From Clostridium sp. NkU-1 (lineage in GTDB: Bacteria; Bacillota_A; Clostridia; Lachnospirales; Lachnospiraceae), in NCBI GenBank assembly GCA_001312405.1, contig BBDR01000001.1:1-64000 (forward strand): a stretch of 64,000 bases of DNA, given 5' to 3'. The notes under the pieces were generated by a model, which searched no databases, had not been told where the DNA came from, and was given only the letters and a program-made list of their open reading frames with translations. Positions 22,247 to 31,654 of the stretch are shown here, piece by piece. The first letter of the stretch is position 1. Each line of letters begins with the position of its first letter. The translations under genes were made by a program, and so were the position numbers.

Positions 22247-24314
22247 ATGGCGAACTGTTTAGTAATTGTGGAATCACCGGCAAAGGTAAAAACGATAAAA
22301 AAATTCCTGGGAGCGAATTATGAAGTGGATGCCTCTAACGGACATGTGAGGGATCTCCCGAAAAGTCAGATGGGAATTGATGTGGAGCATGATTTTGATC
22401 CCAAATATATAACAATCAGGGGAAAAGGCGATATCCTGGCCAAACTTAGGAAAGAAGTGAAAAAGGCCGACAAGATTTATCTTGCAACTGACCCTGACCG
22501 GGAGGGAGAAGCGATTTCCTGGCATCTGATGAAGGCTTTAAAGCTTGATGAACTAAAGGATAAGCAGGTGTACCGGATCAGCTTTAACGAGATTACGAAG
22601 AATGCGGTAAAGACTTCCTTAAAAACCCCAAGAGCGATTGATATGGATCTGGTGGATGCCCAGCAGGCCAGAAGGGTTTTGGACCGTATGGTTGGATATA
22701 TGATCAGTCCTCTCCTTTGGGCGAAGGTAAAAAGAGCTTAAGCGCCGGCCGGGTCCAGTCAGTGGCATTGCGTCTGATCAGTGACAGGGAGGAAGAGATC
22801 AATGCATTTATTCCAGAAGAATACTGGAACCTGGAAGCCATTTTAAAGCAGGATGGAAGCAAAAAGCCTCTGACTGCTAAATTTTATGGTGATAAAACGG
22901 CAAGATTGCCATTGGTAAAAAGGAAGAACTGGATGAAATACTGAAAGGTCTTGAAAATCAGACTTATCAGGTGGAAGAAGTAAAAAAAGGGGAAAGAGTT
23001 AAGAAAGCCCCCATACCATTTACTACCAGCACCCTTCAGCAGGAAGCGTCCAAGGTACTTAATTTTTCAACCCAGAAAACCATGCGTCTGGCCCAACAGC
23101 TATATGAAGGTGTGGAGGTCACAGGACATGGAACCGTGGGACTTATCACCTATCTGCGAACCGATTCCACCAGAATCGCGGAAGAGGCAGATATTGCGGC
23201 AAGAGAATATATTGGAAAGCAGTATGGCAGCCAGTATGTGGCAAATGGGGAACAGGCGAAAAAAAGCAATGCAAAGATCCAGGATGCCCACGAGGCGATC
23301 CGTCCTACTGATATTGCCCTGACCCCGGTTATGGTAAAGGAATCCCTGCAGCGGGATTTATTCAGGCTTTACCAGCTGATCTGGAAACGTTTTGCAGCCA
23401 GCAGAATGCAGCCGGCCGTTTACGAGACCACTTCAGTAAAAGTGGGAGCCGGAAGTTATGTTTTCACGCTTTCCGCGTCAAGACTGTCCTTTGACGGTTT
23501 TATGTCCGTATATGTACAGGAAGATGATAAGGAAGACAACAATGTATTGCTGGGCAATCTGGAAAAAGGCAGCATCCTTAAGCTGGATAAACTGGAGAGC
23601 GGACAGCACTTCACCCAGCCGCCGGCGCATTTTACGGAGGCCGCCCTTGTAAAGGCTATGGAAGAACAGGGGATCGGGCGTCCAAGTACTTATGCCCCTA
23701 CCATTACGACTATCATTGCCAGGCGTTATGTGGCAAAGGAAAATAAAAATCTTTATGTGACAGAACTGGGCGAAGTGGTCAACAGCATGATGAAACAAAG
23801 CTTCCCAAGCATTGTGGATGTTACTTTTACTGCCAATTTAGAATACCTTCTTGACAGAGTGGGAGATGGTTCCGTCCAGTGGAAGACGGTTGTGAAAAAC
23901 TTCTATCCGGATTTAAAAGAAGCGGTAGATAAAGCCCTTGTGGAATTAGAATCCGTGACCATCGCCGATGAAGTGACAGATGAAATCTGCGAGCTGTGCG
24001 GTCGGAACATGGTCATAAAGTACGGCCCTCATGGTAAATTCCTGGCTTGCCCCGGATTTCCTGATTGTAAGAATACAAAGCCCTATCTGGAAAAGATCGG
24101 CGTACCTTGTCCGAAATGCGGAAAAGAAGTAGTAATAAAGAAAACCAAAAAGGGCAGAATATATTACGGATGTGAGGCGAATCCTGAATGCGATTTCATG
24201 TCCTGGCAGAGGCCTTCCACTAAAACCTGCCCCAAGTGCGGTGCTTACATGGTTGAAAAAGGAAACAAATTACTTTGCTCGAATGAGCAATGCGGATATA
24301 GCGCTGACAAATAG
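22247..24314 (+). CDS. topA: DNA topoisomerase I (frameshifted)
   Basis: Type IA topoisomerase that relaxes negative supercoils. The TOPRIM domain comes first ([33 protein letters not shown]), then the cleavage domain with active-site Tyr in [10 protein letters not shown]. Three C-terminal zinc-ribbon motifs follow: CELCG...CPGFPDC, CPKCG...CEANPEC and CPKCG...CSNEQC. Total about 689 residues. The frame changes in the A5 run at 22729-22734 (then [15 protein letters not shown]) and near 22895-22900 (then [19 protein letters not shown]). As topA is essential in most bacteria, these are probably sequence errors. The start ATG 22247 follows GAGGAG. Confidence 0.93.
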
Positions 24315-24360
24315 GAAAAAAGAAATATTATTAAGAAAATCGAAAATCTTCAAAAAACTA

Positions 24361-24389
24361 TTGTTATTTGAATATAATAATGTTAATAT
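24361..24389 (+). promoter_or_regulatory. Candidate promoter of codY
   Basis: TTGTTA at 24361-24366, a 17-base spacer and TAATAT at 24384-24389, in an AT-rich gap between topA and codY. Confidence 0.45.
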
Positions 24390-24447
24390 TTAATCATTAG
24401 AGGTGTATTTTAGTTTTTCACATAAATTCTTAAGGAGGTTTTCGGCT

Positions 24448-25263
24448 ATGAGCGTACAGTTGTTGGACAAAACTAGAAAAATTAACAAATTATTGCATAA
24501 CAATAATTCGCATAAGGTAGTATTTAACGATATCTGTGAAGTGCTGACCGAGATCCTGAATTCGAATATTCTTGTGATCAGCAAGAAGGGAAAGGTGCTG
24601 GGCATTGGCCTGACACCGGACATTGAGGAGATTCAGGAGCTGATCGCGGACCAGGTTGGCGGTTATGTTGATACCATGTTAAATGAGCGTTTACTAAGCA
24701 TTTTATCAACGAAGGAGAACGTTAATCTGGAAACGCTGGGTTTCACTGGTGACAATATCAGAAAATACCAGGCAATTATCACACCTATTGACATTGCAGG
24801 GGAAAGGCTTGGAACCCTGTTTATTTATAAATCCGATTCCCAATATGATATAGACGACATCATTTTAAGTGAATACGGCACTACGGTGGTGGGACTGGAA
24901 ATGATGCGTTCCGTTAATGAGGAAAATGCGGAGGAGACCAGAAAAGTGCAGATTGTAAAATCTGCAATCAGCACCTTATCTTTTTCCGAGCTAGAAGCCA
25001 TTACCCATATCTTTGAGGAACTGGATGGCAATGAGGGCATCCTGGTGGCAAGCAAGATCGCTGACCGTGTAGGAATCACCCGTTCCGTTATTGTCAACGC
25101 CCTTCGGAAGTTTGAAAGCGCTGGAGTGATTGAATCCAGATCCTCCGGTATGAAGGGAACTTATATCAAGGTATTGAATGATGTGGTGTTTGATGAATTG
25201 AAAGCCATTAAGGCCGGAAACGTTAAAAATATACAGGAACGCCGTGATATAAAAGATATGTAA
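24448..25263 (+). CDS. codY: Global nutritional repressor CodY
   Basis: GTP- and branched-chain-amino-acid-sensing repressor of nitrogen, peptide uptake and stationary-phase genes in Firmicutes. 271 residues, intact. The N-terminal GAF ligand domain runs from MSVQLLDKTRKIN to about residue 160 and includes FNDICEVLTEILNSNILVIS. The C-terminal winged helix-turn-helix carries VASKIADRVGITRSVIVNAL and FESAGVIESRSSGMKGTYIK. The start ATG 24448 is preferred over in-frame codons upstream because of AAGGAGG ten bases before it. The opp peptide transporter 2 kb downstream belongs to a class often under CodY control, though I saw no clear CodY box there. Confidence 0.96.
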   Translation: MSVQLLDKTRKINKLLHNNNSHKVVFNDICEVLTEILNSNILVISKKGKVLGIGLTPDIEEIQELIADQVGGYVDTMLNERLLSILSTKENVNLETLGFTGDNIRKYQAIITPIDIAGERLGTLFIYKSDSQYDIDDIILSEYGTTVVGLEMMRSVNEENAEETRKVQIVKSAISTLSFSELEAITHIFEELDGNEGILVASKIADRVGITRSVIVNALRKFESAGVIESRSSGMKGTYIKVLNDVVFDELKAIKAGNVKNIQERRDIKDM

Positions 25264-25279
25264 GATCCAATGTCAGAAG

Positions 25280-25312
25280 AAAAAGAGCAGAGAGAAAAAC
25301 TGCTCTTTTTTA
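25280..25312 (+). terminator. codY terminator
   Basis: AAAAAGAGCAG pairs with CTGCTCTTTTT around a nine-base loop and ends in a T tract. Confidence 0.85.
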
Positions 25313-25449
25313 TAGTAAAAGGTGAAAGAAAAAAACGTTCAGTTTTTAATTTGTGAACCGGTCAATATTCCTTCCCATCCAATTGATTCATAAGTACACA
25401 AAATATGGCAGTATGTGTTTAATTTGAACACAAAATGTAAAAAAAATAC

Positions 25450-25478
25450 TTGCATCGTGTAGAAAGATATGCTATACT
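25450..25478 (+). promoter_or_regulatory. Promoter of rpsB
   Basis: TTGCAT (25450-25455), a 17-base spacer and TATACT (25473-25478). The roughly 100-base leader that follows (to 25588) can form GAGGA/TCCTC and GCCGG/CCGGT pairings. These could serve S2 autoregulation, but nothing in the sequence proves it. Confidence 0.7.
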
Positions 25479-25588
25479 GGCTAAGCTGACAAAAAACACG
25501 CCTGCGGATTCCAGAGGAAGGTGCCGGATACCGGTCTCCTCGGAAGCAAAAGAAGCGGGCGGAAGTAAAACCAAATGGAGGTAATAAC

Positions 25589-26329
25589 ATGAGTGTTATT
25601 TCAATGAAGCAGCTTTTGGAAGCTGGCGTACACTTCGGTCATCAGACCAGAAGATGGAACCCTAAGATGGCTCCATACATTTACACTGAGAGAAACGGCA
25701 TCTACATCATTGATCTGCAGAAGTCTGTAGTAAAGGTAGATGAAGCTTACAAGGCAGTATCCGATATTGCTGCAGAAGGCGGCAAGATCCTTTTCGTAGG
25801 AACAAAGAAGCAGGCTCAGGATGCTATCAAATCTGAGGCAGAGCGTTGCGGAATGTATTTCGTTAATGAGAGATGGCTTGGCGGTATGCTTACAAACTTT
25901 AAGACAATCCAGTCCAGAGTTGCAAGATTAAAGCAGATCGAGACCATGTCCGAGGACGGTACATTTGATGTTCTTCCTAAGAAAGAAGTTATCGCTCTTA
26001 AGAAAGAGTGGGAGAAATTAGAGAAGAACTTGGGCGGAATCAAGGATATGAAGAAGATTCCGGATGCGATTTTCGTTGTAGATCCTAAGAAAGAAAGAAT
26101 CTGCGTTCAGGAAGCTCATACACTGGGAATTCCGTTAATTGGTATCGCTGATACAAACTGTGATCCTGAAGAACTTGATTTCGTGATTCCAGGTAATGAT
26201 GATGCGATAAGAGCCGTTAAGTTGATTGTATCCAAAATGGCAGACGCAGTGATCGAGGCAAACCAGGGCGAGGCAGTAGCGGAAGAAGCAGAAGCAGCTC
26301 AGGAAACAGAAGAGACTGTAGAAGCTTAA
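25589..26329 (+). CDS. rpsB: 30S ribosomal protein S2
   Basis: Small-subunit ribosomal protein of 246 residues, intact. It starts [20 protein letters not shown] and contains the family blocks [35 protein letters not shown] and [14 protein letters not shown]. The C-terminal tail is Ala/Glu-rich ([16 protein letters not shown]), as in other Lachnospiraceae. GGAGG lies eight bases before ATG 25589. Codon choice is restricted, as in highly expressed genes. It is followed by a strong hairpin with eight Ts before tsf, so read-through there sets EF-Ts level. Confidence 0.98.
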   Translation: MSVISMKQLLEAGVHFGHQTRRWNPKMAPYIYTERNGIYIIDLQKSVVKVDEAYKAVSDIAAEGGKILFVGTKKQAQDAIKSEAERCGMYFVNERWLGGMLTNFKTIQSRVARLKQIETMSEDGTFDVLPKKEVIALKKEWEKLEKNLGGIKDMKKIPDAIFVVDPKKERICVQEAHTLGIPLIGIADTNCDPEELDFVIPGNDDAIRAVKLIVSKMADAVIEANQGEAVAEEAEAAQETEETVEA

Positions 26330-26347
26330 TTATTCAGGCGATTGGAT

Positions 26348-26387
26348 GCTTCGACCTGCTTTGAGAAGCGGGTCGAAGCTTTTTTTT
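26348..26387 (+). terminator. Terminator or attenuator between rpsB and tsf
   Basis: GCTTCGACC pairs with GGTCGAAGC, with more pairing inside, followed by T8. No promoter is obvious before tsf, so this may be a partial terminator that lowers tsf relative to rpsB. Confidence 0.85.
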
Positions 26388-26449
26388 ACTGGAAAAAGGT
26401 TCCTGTGCATAAAATGACCTTTGAGATTATCAAAGATGAAATAAACGCT

Positions 26450-26498
26450 CTGCAGGCATACCTTTATGCCCGAAAAGCATGGGCAATAGCAATGAAAT
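26450..26498. repeat. Dispersed hairpin repeat before tsf
   Basis: CTGCAGGCATACCTTTATGC and the following CATGGGCA...ATGAAA match the repeat before yifB over about 49 bases at roughly 85 percent. In this copy the GGCATA/TATGCC stem is perfect where the yifB copy has a T-G pair, a compensatory difference. It sits about 9 bases before the GGAGGG of tsf. Confidence 0.6.
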
Positions 26499-26519
26499 CA
26501 ATTGATGGAGGGAAAACAA

Positions 26520-27443
26520 ATGGCAGCAATTACAGCTGGAATGGTAAAAGAATTAAGAGAGATGACTGGCGCGGGCATGATGGACTGCAAGAAAGCTCTC
26601 GCACAAACAGATGGTGATATGGAAAAAGCGGTAGAGTTCTTAAGAGAAAAAGGACTTGCAGCTGCTTCTAAGAAGGCAGGAAGAATTGCAGCAGAGGGTA
26701 TTGTTACCACTGTTGTGACCGAAGACGGAAAGTCTGCAGCAATTGTTGAAGTAAACAGCGAGACAGACTTCGTTGCAAAGAACGCCCAGTTCCAGGAATA
26801 TGTTGCAGATGTTGCAGCTCAGGTGCTTGCTTCCCAGGCAAATGACATTGATGCATTCCTTGCAGAGACATGGATAAAGGACAGCTCCTTAACCGTTGCT
26901 CAGGCACTGTCCAGCCAGATCGCAGTGATCGGTGAAAATATGAACATCAGAAGATTTGAAAAGATCGCTACCGACGGTGTGGTTGTTGATTATATCCATG
27001 GTGGCGGAAGAATCGGTGTTTTGATTGAAGCGGAAGCAGAAGTGGTAAATGATGCGGTAAAGGAAGCTTTAAAGAATATTGCTATGCAGATTGCTGCATT
27101 AACACCAAAGTATGTGAGGAGAGATGAAATTTCTCAGGAATTCATTGCTCATGAGACAGAAATCTTAAAGGCACAGGCTAAGAATGAGAACCCTGATAAG
27201 CCGGACAACATTCTTGAGAAGATGATCGTAGGCCGTTTAAACAAGGAATTAAAGGAATTCTGTCTTGTTGACCAGGCTTATGTAAAAGACGGAGATTTAA
27301 CAGTTGGCAAGTACTTAGAGCAGGTTTCTAAGGAAGTCGGCGGTAAGGTAGATGTGAAGAAGTTCGTACGTTTTGAGACTGGCGAAGGTCTTGAAAAGAA
27401 GGAAGACAACTTTGCAGAAGAGGTTGCAAAGCAGATGCAGTAA
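26520..27443 (+). CDS. tsf: Translation elongation factor Ts
   Basis: Guanine-nucleotide exchange factor for EF-Tu. 307 residues, intact. The N-terminal UBA-like part (MAAITAGMVKELREMTGAGMMDCKKAL) is followed by the exchange motif NSETDFVAKN and two EF-Tu-binding subdomains. ATG 26520 is chosen because GGAGGG is spaced eight bases before it; the in-frame ATG at 26502 overlaps that site. It forms the usual pair with rpsB. In many relatives pyrH follows directly, but here the opp operon lies between. Confidence 0.97.
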   Translation: MAAITAGMVKELREMTGAGMMDCKKALAQTDGDMEKAVEFLREKGLAAASKKAGRIAAEGIVTTVVTEDGKSAAIVEVNSETDFVAKNAQFQEYVADVAAQVLASQANDIDAFLAETWIKDSSLTVAQALSSQIAVIGENMNIRRFEKIATDGVVVDYIHGGGRIGVLIEAEAEVVNDAVKEALKNIAMQIAALTPKYVRRDEISQEFIAHETEILKAQAKNENPDKPDNILEKMIVGRLNKELKEFCLVDQAYVKDGDLTVGKYLEQVSKEVGGKVDVKKFVRFETGEGLEKKEDNFAEEVAKQMQ

Positions 27444-27466
27444 TCTTGTAACAGGATTCTGGGGGG

Positions 27467-27497
27467 AATCCCATGGGTATCCATGGGATTTTTCTTT
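27467..27497 (+). terminator. tsf terminator
   Basis: AATCCCATGG-GTAT-CCATGGGATT followed by TTTCTTTT, a perfect 10-bp stem. Confidence 0.88.
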
Positions 27498-27572
27498 TAA
27501 GACAGTGTCCGTTTACCATTGACAGATGTTTCCATATTAGCGAACATCACTATACCAAAGGAGTTGAGGAAA

Positions 27573-28489
27573 GTGGCTAAATATATTTTAAAGCGTATCG
27601 CTATGGCGATTGTAACCATCTTTGCTGTTGCATCGGTTACTTTCTTTGTCATGAATATGGTGCCAGGCGGCCCCTTCATGTCTGAGAAGGCTATCAGTCC
27701 ACAGCCCAGGCGGCCCTTAATGAAAAGTACGGCCTGGACAAACCATTAAGCGAACAGTATACGACCTATATGAAGGATTTGCTTCACGGCAATCTGGGAT
27801 TGAGCGTAAAACAGCGTGGCCGTACAGTAAATATGATCATTGAAACAAAGTTCCCTGTATCTGCAAGAATCGGCGGGATTGCAATCCTGACTGCTGTTCT
27901 TGTTGGTGTTCCATTAGGCAGTATTGCTGCATTCAAGCGCGGAACCGCTGTTGATAATATCATTATTATCTTCAGTACATGCGGTATCGCGGTACCAAGC
28001 TTTGTGGTATGTACTATTTTAATGTATGTTTTGAGCTTGAAGCTGGGACTTCTTCCCACGTTTGGACTGGCATCGTGGAAAAACTACATCATGCCCGTAA
28101 TGGCTCTGGCATTTTATCCGTCCTCCTATATCGCACGTCTGATGCGTTCTTCCATGTTGGATGTTATGGGACAGGATTACATGCGAACAGCTCGTGCGAA
28201 AGGACTTTCCCAGATGGTCAGCATCTTTAAGCATGCACTTCGTAATGCGATTCTTCCGGTTGTTACATACTTAGGACCGCTTTTAGCCTATACCGTAACA
28301 GGAAGCTTTATTGTAGAGAAGATATTTACGATTCCAGGCCTGGGATCTGAATTCATTGGTTCCATTACAGGACGTGACTATCCTCTTATTATGGGTACTA
28401 CGATTTTCCTTGCTACTTTAATGGTTATCATGAATGTGATTGTCGACGTTGCTTATAAATTCATCGATCCACGAATTAATCTGAAGTAA
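27573..28489 (+). CDS. oppB: Oligopeptide ABC transporter permease OppB (frameshifted)
   Basis: Inner membrane permease of a DppB/OppB-type peptide importer, about 305 residues with six membrane segments. The N terminus is MAKYILKRIAMAIVTIFAVAS. The cytoplasmic EAA loop is seen in YMRTARAKGLSQMVSIFKHALRNAILPV. GTG 27573 is preferred because AAAGGAG lies nine bases upstream and the family's conserved N terminus begins there. A base is missing near 27695-27705, after which the frame resumes as TAQAALNEKYGLDKPLSEQY. First gene of oppBCDF, placed between tsf and pyrH. CodY often represses such operons in relatives. Confidence 0.92.
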
Positions 28490-28506
28490 GGGAAAGGAGA
28501 AAGAAG

Positions 28507-29547
28507 ATGCCAAAGAATAAATTATCAATGCAGCTTAATGTGGAAGACTTTCTCCCGGCAAGTGATGCAGAAAAAGAAAGCCTGACTGTCATGCGCAAGA
28601 GCGTTGGATTTTGGAAGGATGGAATTAGGCGCCTTAAAAAGAACAAGATTTCAATGGTCAGCCTTGCTGTGATCATTATTGTATTTATATTGTCCTTTAT
28701 TGTTCCTCAGTTTTACCCATATAGCTATGAGCAGCAGATCCGCGGAAGCGAAAATCTTGCTCCCATGCAGTATTCCCAAAAGGAACTGACTGCCATGGAT
28801 GCAGGAGAGGATGTATTTCCTCATATTTTAGGAACGGATAGTCTGGGACGTGACTATGCGGTCCGTGTCATGATGGGAAGCCGTGTTTCCCTGATGGTCG
28901 GCCTGATTGCTTCCTGTATCATTTTACTTATCGGATCCATTTACGGTTCCATCGCAGGCTTTTTCGGCGGCTGGGTGGATATGATCATGATGCGAATTGT
29001 TGATATGATTTATACGGTTCCGGATATTCTGATCATCGTATTGCTCTCCGTTGCCTTTGACCAGCCTCTAAAAGCCTTGTCCCAAAAGGCAGGTTTTCAA
29101 TGGATCCAGGTCATCGGTGTTAACCTGATCAGTATTTTCGTTGTATTTGCCCTGCTTTACTGGGTGGGTATGGCCCGTATCGTACGAAGCCAGATCCTGA
29201 TTTTAAAGGAACAGGAATATGTAACCGCGGCAAGAGCCCTTGGCGCCTCCAGTGGTCATATCATTAAGAAGCATTTGCTTACAAACTGCATTGGTACTTT
29301 GATTGTTACGACTACACTGCAGATTCCGTCCTCAATTTTTACGGAAAGCTTTTTGAGCTTCCTTGGCCTTGGTGTTGCTGCACCCATGCCTTCTTTGGGA
29401 AGCCTTGCAAGTGCCGCATTAAATGGTCTGCAAAGCTATCCTCACCGTTTGTTTGCGCCGGCTTTTGCAATTTCTATTATTATTTTAAGTTTCAATCTGT
29501 TGGGCGATGGTCTGCGTGATGCATTCGATCCAAAACTGAAAGATTAA
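28507..29547 (+). CDS. oppC: Oligopeptide ABC transporter permease OppC
   Basis: Second permease of the peptide importer, 346 residues, intact. It has a long cytoplasmic N-terminal tail (about 50 residues), a first membrane helix (SLAVIIIVFILSFIVPQF), the OppC-type extracellular segment with LGTDSLGRDYAVRVMMGSR, and the EAA loop EYVTAARALGASSGHIIKKH. AAAGGAGAAAG precedes the ATG; the gap to oppB is 17 bases. It pairs with OppB to form the channel driven by OppD and OppF. Confidence 0.94.
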   Translation: MPKNKLSMQLNVEDFLPASDAEKESLTVMRKSVGFWKDGIRRLKKNKISMVSLAVIIIVFILSFIVPQFYPYSYEQQIRGSENLAPMQYSQKELTAMDAGEDVFPHILGTDSLGRDYAVRVMMGSRVSLMVGLIASCIILLIGSIYGSIAGFFGGWVDMIMMRIVDMIYTVPDILIIVLLSVAFDQPLKALSQKAGFQWIQVIGVNLISIFVVFALLYWVGMARIVRSQILILKEQEYVTAARALGASSGHIIKKHLLTNCIGTLIVTTTLQIPSSIFTESFLSFLGLGVAAPMPSLGSLASAALNGLQSYPHRLFAPAFAISIIILSFNLLGDGLRDAFDPKLKD

Positions 29548-29560
29548 GGAGGAGAGATCA

Positions 29561-30571
29561 ATGAGTGAATATTTGGTTAATATTGAAAATGAACGTCTTT
29601 CCTTCTTTACTCCAGCAGGAGAAGTTAAGGCTCTTAATGATGTATCCCTTCATCTTCGTGAGGGAGAGGTTCTTGGCATTGTTGGCGAGTCTGGTTCCGG
29701 TAAGTCTGTAACAGCTTACAGTCTTATGGGCCTTACCGCTTATCCCGGACGCTTGATCGGCGGATCCCTTCAGTTTAACGGCCACCAGATTGAGCAGATG
29801 ACAGAGAAGGAAATGAGAAAGATCCGTGGAAATGAAATTTCAATTATTTTCCAGGACCCCATGACCAGCTTAAACCCGGTTTATACCATTGGAAACCAGA
29901 TTACTGAAGTAATCATGCTCCATACAAATAAAAATAAGCAGCAGGCAAATGAAAGAGCAAGAGAGCTTTTGGCCCTGGTAGGAATCAATGAGCCGGATAA
30001 GCGTTTGAAGCAGTACCCTCATGAGCTGTCCGGTGGTATGCGTCAGCGTGTCATGATTGCCATTGCCCTTGCATGCGAACCAAAGCTTTTGATCGCAGAT
30101 GAGCCGACTACGGCTCTGGATGTGACCATTCAGGCACAGATTCTGGAGCTTATGATGGAACTCAAAGAGAAGCTTGGAATGGCAATCATCATGATCACTC
30201 ATGACCTGGGTGTTGTTGCCAACATGTGCGACCGCATTGCAGTTATGTATGCAGGAAAAGTGGTGGAATATGGTGATACAAATGATATTTTCTATAATCC
30301 AAGCCATGAATATACAAAAGGATTGATCCGAAGCATTCCAAAGCTTACGGAAAAAGAACATAACAAGCTGGTTCCCATTGAAGGAAGCCCTGTTGATATG
30401 CTGAATCCGCCTGCAGGCTGTCCTTTTGCACCCAGATGCAGGGCCTGCATGAAGATTTGTCTGCGTGAAATGCCGCCGTATACGGATATATCTGATATTC
30501 ACTATAGTGCCTGCTGGCTGCTTCAGAAACAGGATTTTGAGAAACAACAGGCGCAGAAGGGAGACGCATGA
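29561..30571 (+). CDS. oppD: Oligopeptide ABC transporter ATPase OppD
   Basis: One of two ATPases of the importer, 336 residues, intact. Walker A is GESGSGKS, the Q-loop [10 protein letters not shown], the signature [15 protein letters not shown], and Walker [15 protein letters not shown]. The C terminus has the oligopeptide-type extension with a Cys cluster ([16 protein letters not shown]), which binds an iron-sulfur cluster in some family members. Its stop overlaps oppF by 4 bases, so the two subunits are translationally coupled. Confidence 0.95.
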   Translation: MSEYLVNIENERLSFFTPAGEVKALNDVSLHLREGEVLGIVGESGSGKSVTAYSLMGLTAYPGRLIGGSLQFNGHQIEQMTEKEMRKIRGNEISIIFQDPMTSLNPVYTIGNQITEVIMLHTNKNKQQANERARELLALVGINEPDKRLKQYPHELSGGMRQRVMIAIALACEPKLLIADEPTTALDVTIQAQILELMMELKEKLGMAIIMITHDLGVVANMCDRIAVMYAGKVVEYGDTNDIFYNPSHEYTKGLIRSIPKLTEKEHNKLVPIEGSPVDMLNPPAGCPFAPRCRACMKICLREMPPYTDISDIHYSACWLLQKQDFEKQQAQKGDA

Positions 30572-31548
30572 TGGACAATAAATATCTTGTAGAGGTTAAG
30601 AACTTACAGCAGTATTTCCCTGTTGCCGGAGGCAAGTTATTTGAGAAAAAGGTCGTAAAGGCAGTGGATGACGTTTCCTTTGGAATCAAAAAGGGTGAAA
30701 CTCTGGGACTGGTTGGAGAATCAGGCTGCGGAAAAACCACCACAGGCCGTACTCTGCTTAGGCTATATGAGCCTACCGCAGGAAAGATTTTCTTTGACGG
30801 AGAAGATATTACCAAGGTAAATATGCTCCCTTACCGTCAGAAGATGCAGATCGTGTTCCAGGATCCTTATGCCAGCCTGGATCCCCGTATGACCGTTGGG
30901 GATATTATTGGTGAAGCGATTGACATCCATCATCTGGCTTCCAGTAAAAAGGATCGTACAGATCAGATCATTTCCGTGCTCTCTACCGTAGGACTTAATT
31001 CAGAGCATGCAAACCGTTATCCTCATGAATTTTCCGGCGGTCAGCGTCAGCGTGTGGGCATTGCCCGTGCCCTGGCAGTGAATCCTCAGTTCATTGTCTG
31101 TGACGAGCCGGTATCGGCGCTGGATGTTTCCATTCAGGCACAGGTTGTCAATATGTTTGAACAGCTTCAGGAAGAAATGGGCCTGACCTACCTGTTTATT
31201 GCCCATGATCTTTCCATTGTGAAGCACATTTCCAACCGGATCGGCGTTATGTACTTAGGAAAAATGGTAGAGCTTGCAGACAGCTATGAACTGACCTTCC
31301 ACAGCGTGCATCCGTATACCAAGAGCCTGATTTCTGCTATTCCTATCGCAGACCCGGAAACCAGCCGTAAATCCAAGAGAATTGTCCTGGAAGGGGATGT
31401 ACCAAGCCCGGTAAATCCGCCATCCGGCTGCCGTTTCCGTACCCGGTGCCCTTATGCAGATGAGCTTTGCGCTGCTGAAGAACCAGAGTGGAGAGAGGTT
31501 TCTTCCGGCCATTATGCCGCATGCCACCATCTGGACAAAGTAAACTGA
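30568..31548 (+). CDS. oppF: Oligopeptide ABC transporter ATPase OppF
   Basis: Second ATPase subunit, 326 residues, intact. Walker A is GESGCGKTT, the signature [15 protein letters not shown], and Walker [15 protein letters not shown]. The C-terminal extension keeps the Cys pattern ([16 protein letters not shown]). Two adjacent ATGs (30568 and 30571) could serve; the first overlaps the oppD stop. A promoter-like sequence and a long hairpin follow before the first oppA, so the binding proteins can be made in excess over the membrane complex. Confidence 0.95.
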   Translation: MMDNKYLVEVKNLQQYFPVAGGKLFEKKVVKAVDDVSFGIKKGETLGLVGESGCGKTTTGRTLLRLYEPTAGKIFFDGEDITKVNMLPYRQKMQIVFQDPYASLDPRMTVGDIIGEAIDIHHLASSKKDRTDQIISVLSTVGLNSEHANRYPHEFSGGQRQRVGIARALAVNPQFIVCDEPVSALDVSIQAQVVNMFEQLQEEMGLTYLFIAHDLSIVKHISNRIGVMYLGKMVELADSYELTFHSVHPYTKSLISAIPIADPETSRKSKRIVLEGDVPSPVNPPSGCRFRTRCPYADELCAAEEPEWREVSSGHYAACHHLDKVN

Positions 31549-31554
31549 TTTCCA

Positions 31555-31583
31555 TTGCCATTTTATGGTTTTTATGCTATGCT
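31555..31583 (+). promoter_or_regulatory. Promoter of the first oppA
   Basis: TTGCCA (31555-31560), 17 bases, TATGCT (31578-31583). The same block (TCCATTGCYATTTT...TATGCTAA) precedes the second oppA at 33435-33463, so the promoter was duplicated with the gene. Confidence 0.6.
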
Positions 31584-31587
31584 AAGA

Positions 31588-31633
31588 ATTAATCGGCACA
31601 ACAAGCGTACAACGTGTTGCTGTGCCGATTAAT
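31588..31633. repeat. Inverted repeat in the oppA1 leader
   Basis: ATTAATCGGCACA pairs perfectly with TGTGCCGATTAAT, and the inner CAACAAGCG/CGTGTTG extends the stem. No T run follows, so an mRNA-stabilising or processing hairpin, or an operator, is more likely than a terminator. The second oppA lacks it. Confidence 0.65.
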
Positions 31634-31654
31634 ATATTTTGTAGGAGGGAATTT

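Noticed and set aside
25485..25588. Riboswitch in the rpsB leader
   Set aside because: Short GC-rich pairings exist, but no known riboswitch core or terminator could be matched.
27519..27572. Upstream ATG start for oppB
   Set aside because: It would add an 18-residue tail not seen in OppB proteins, and the AAAGGAG is placed for GTG 27573.
29870..30547. Open frame of 225 codons on the minus strand
   Set aside because: It mirrors oppD, whose Walker and signature motifs make the plus strand the coding one.
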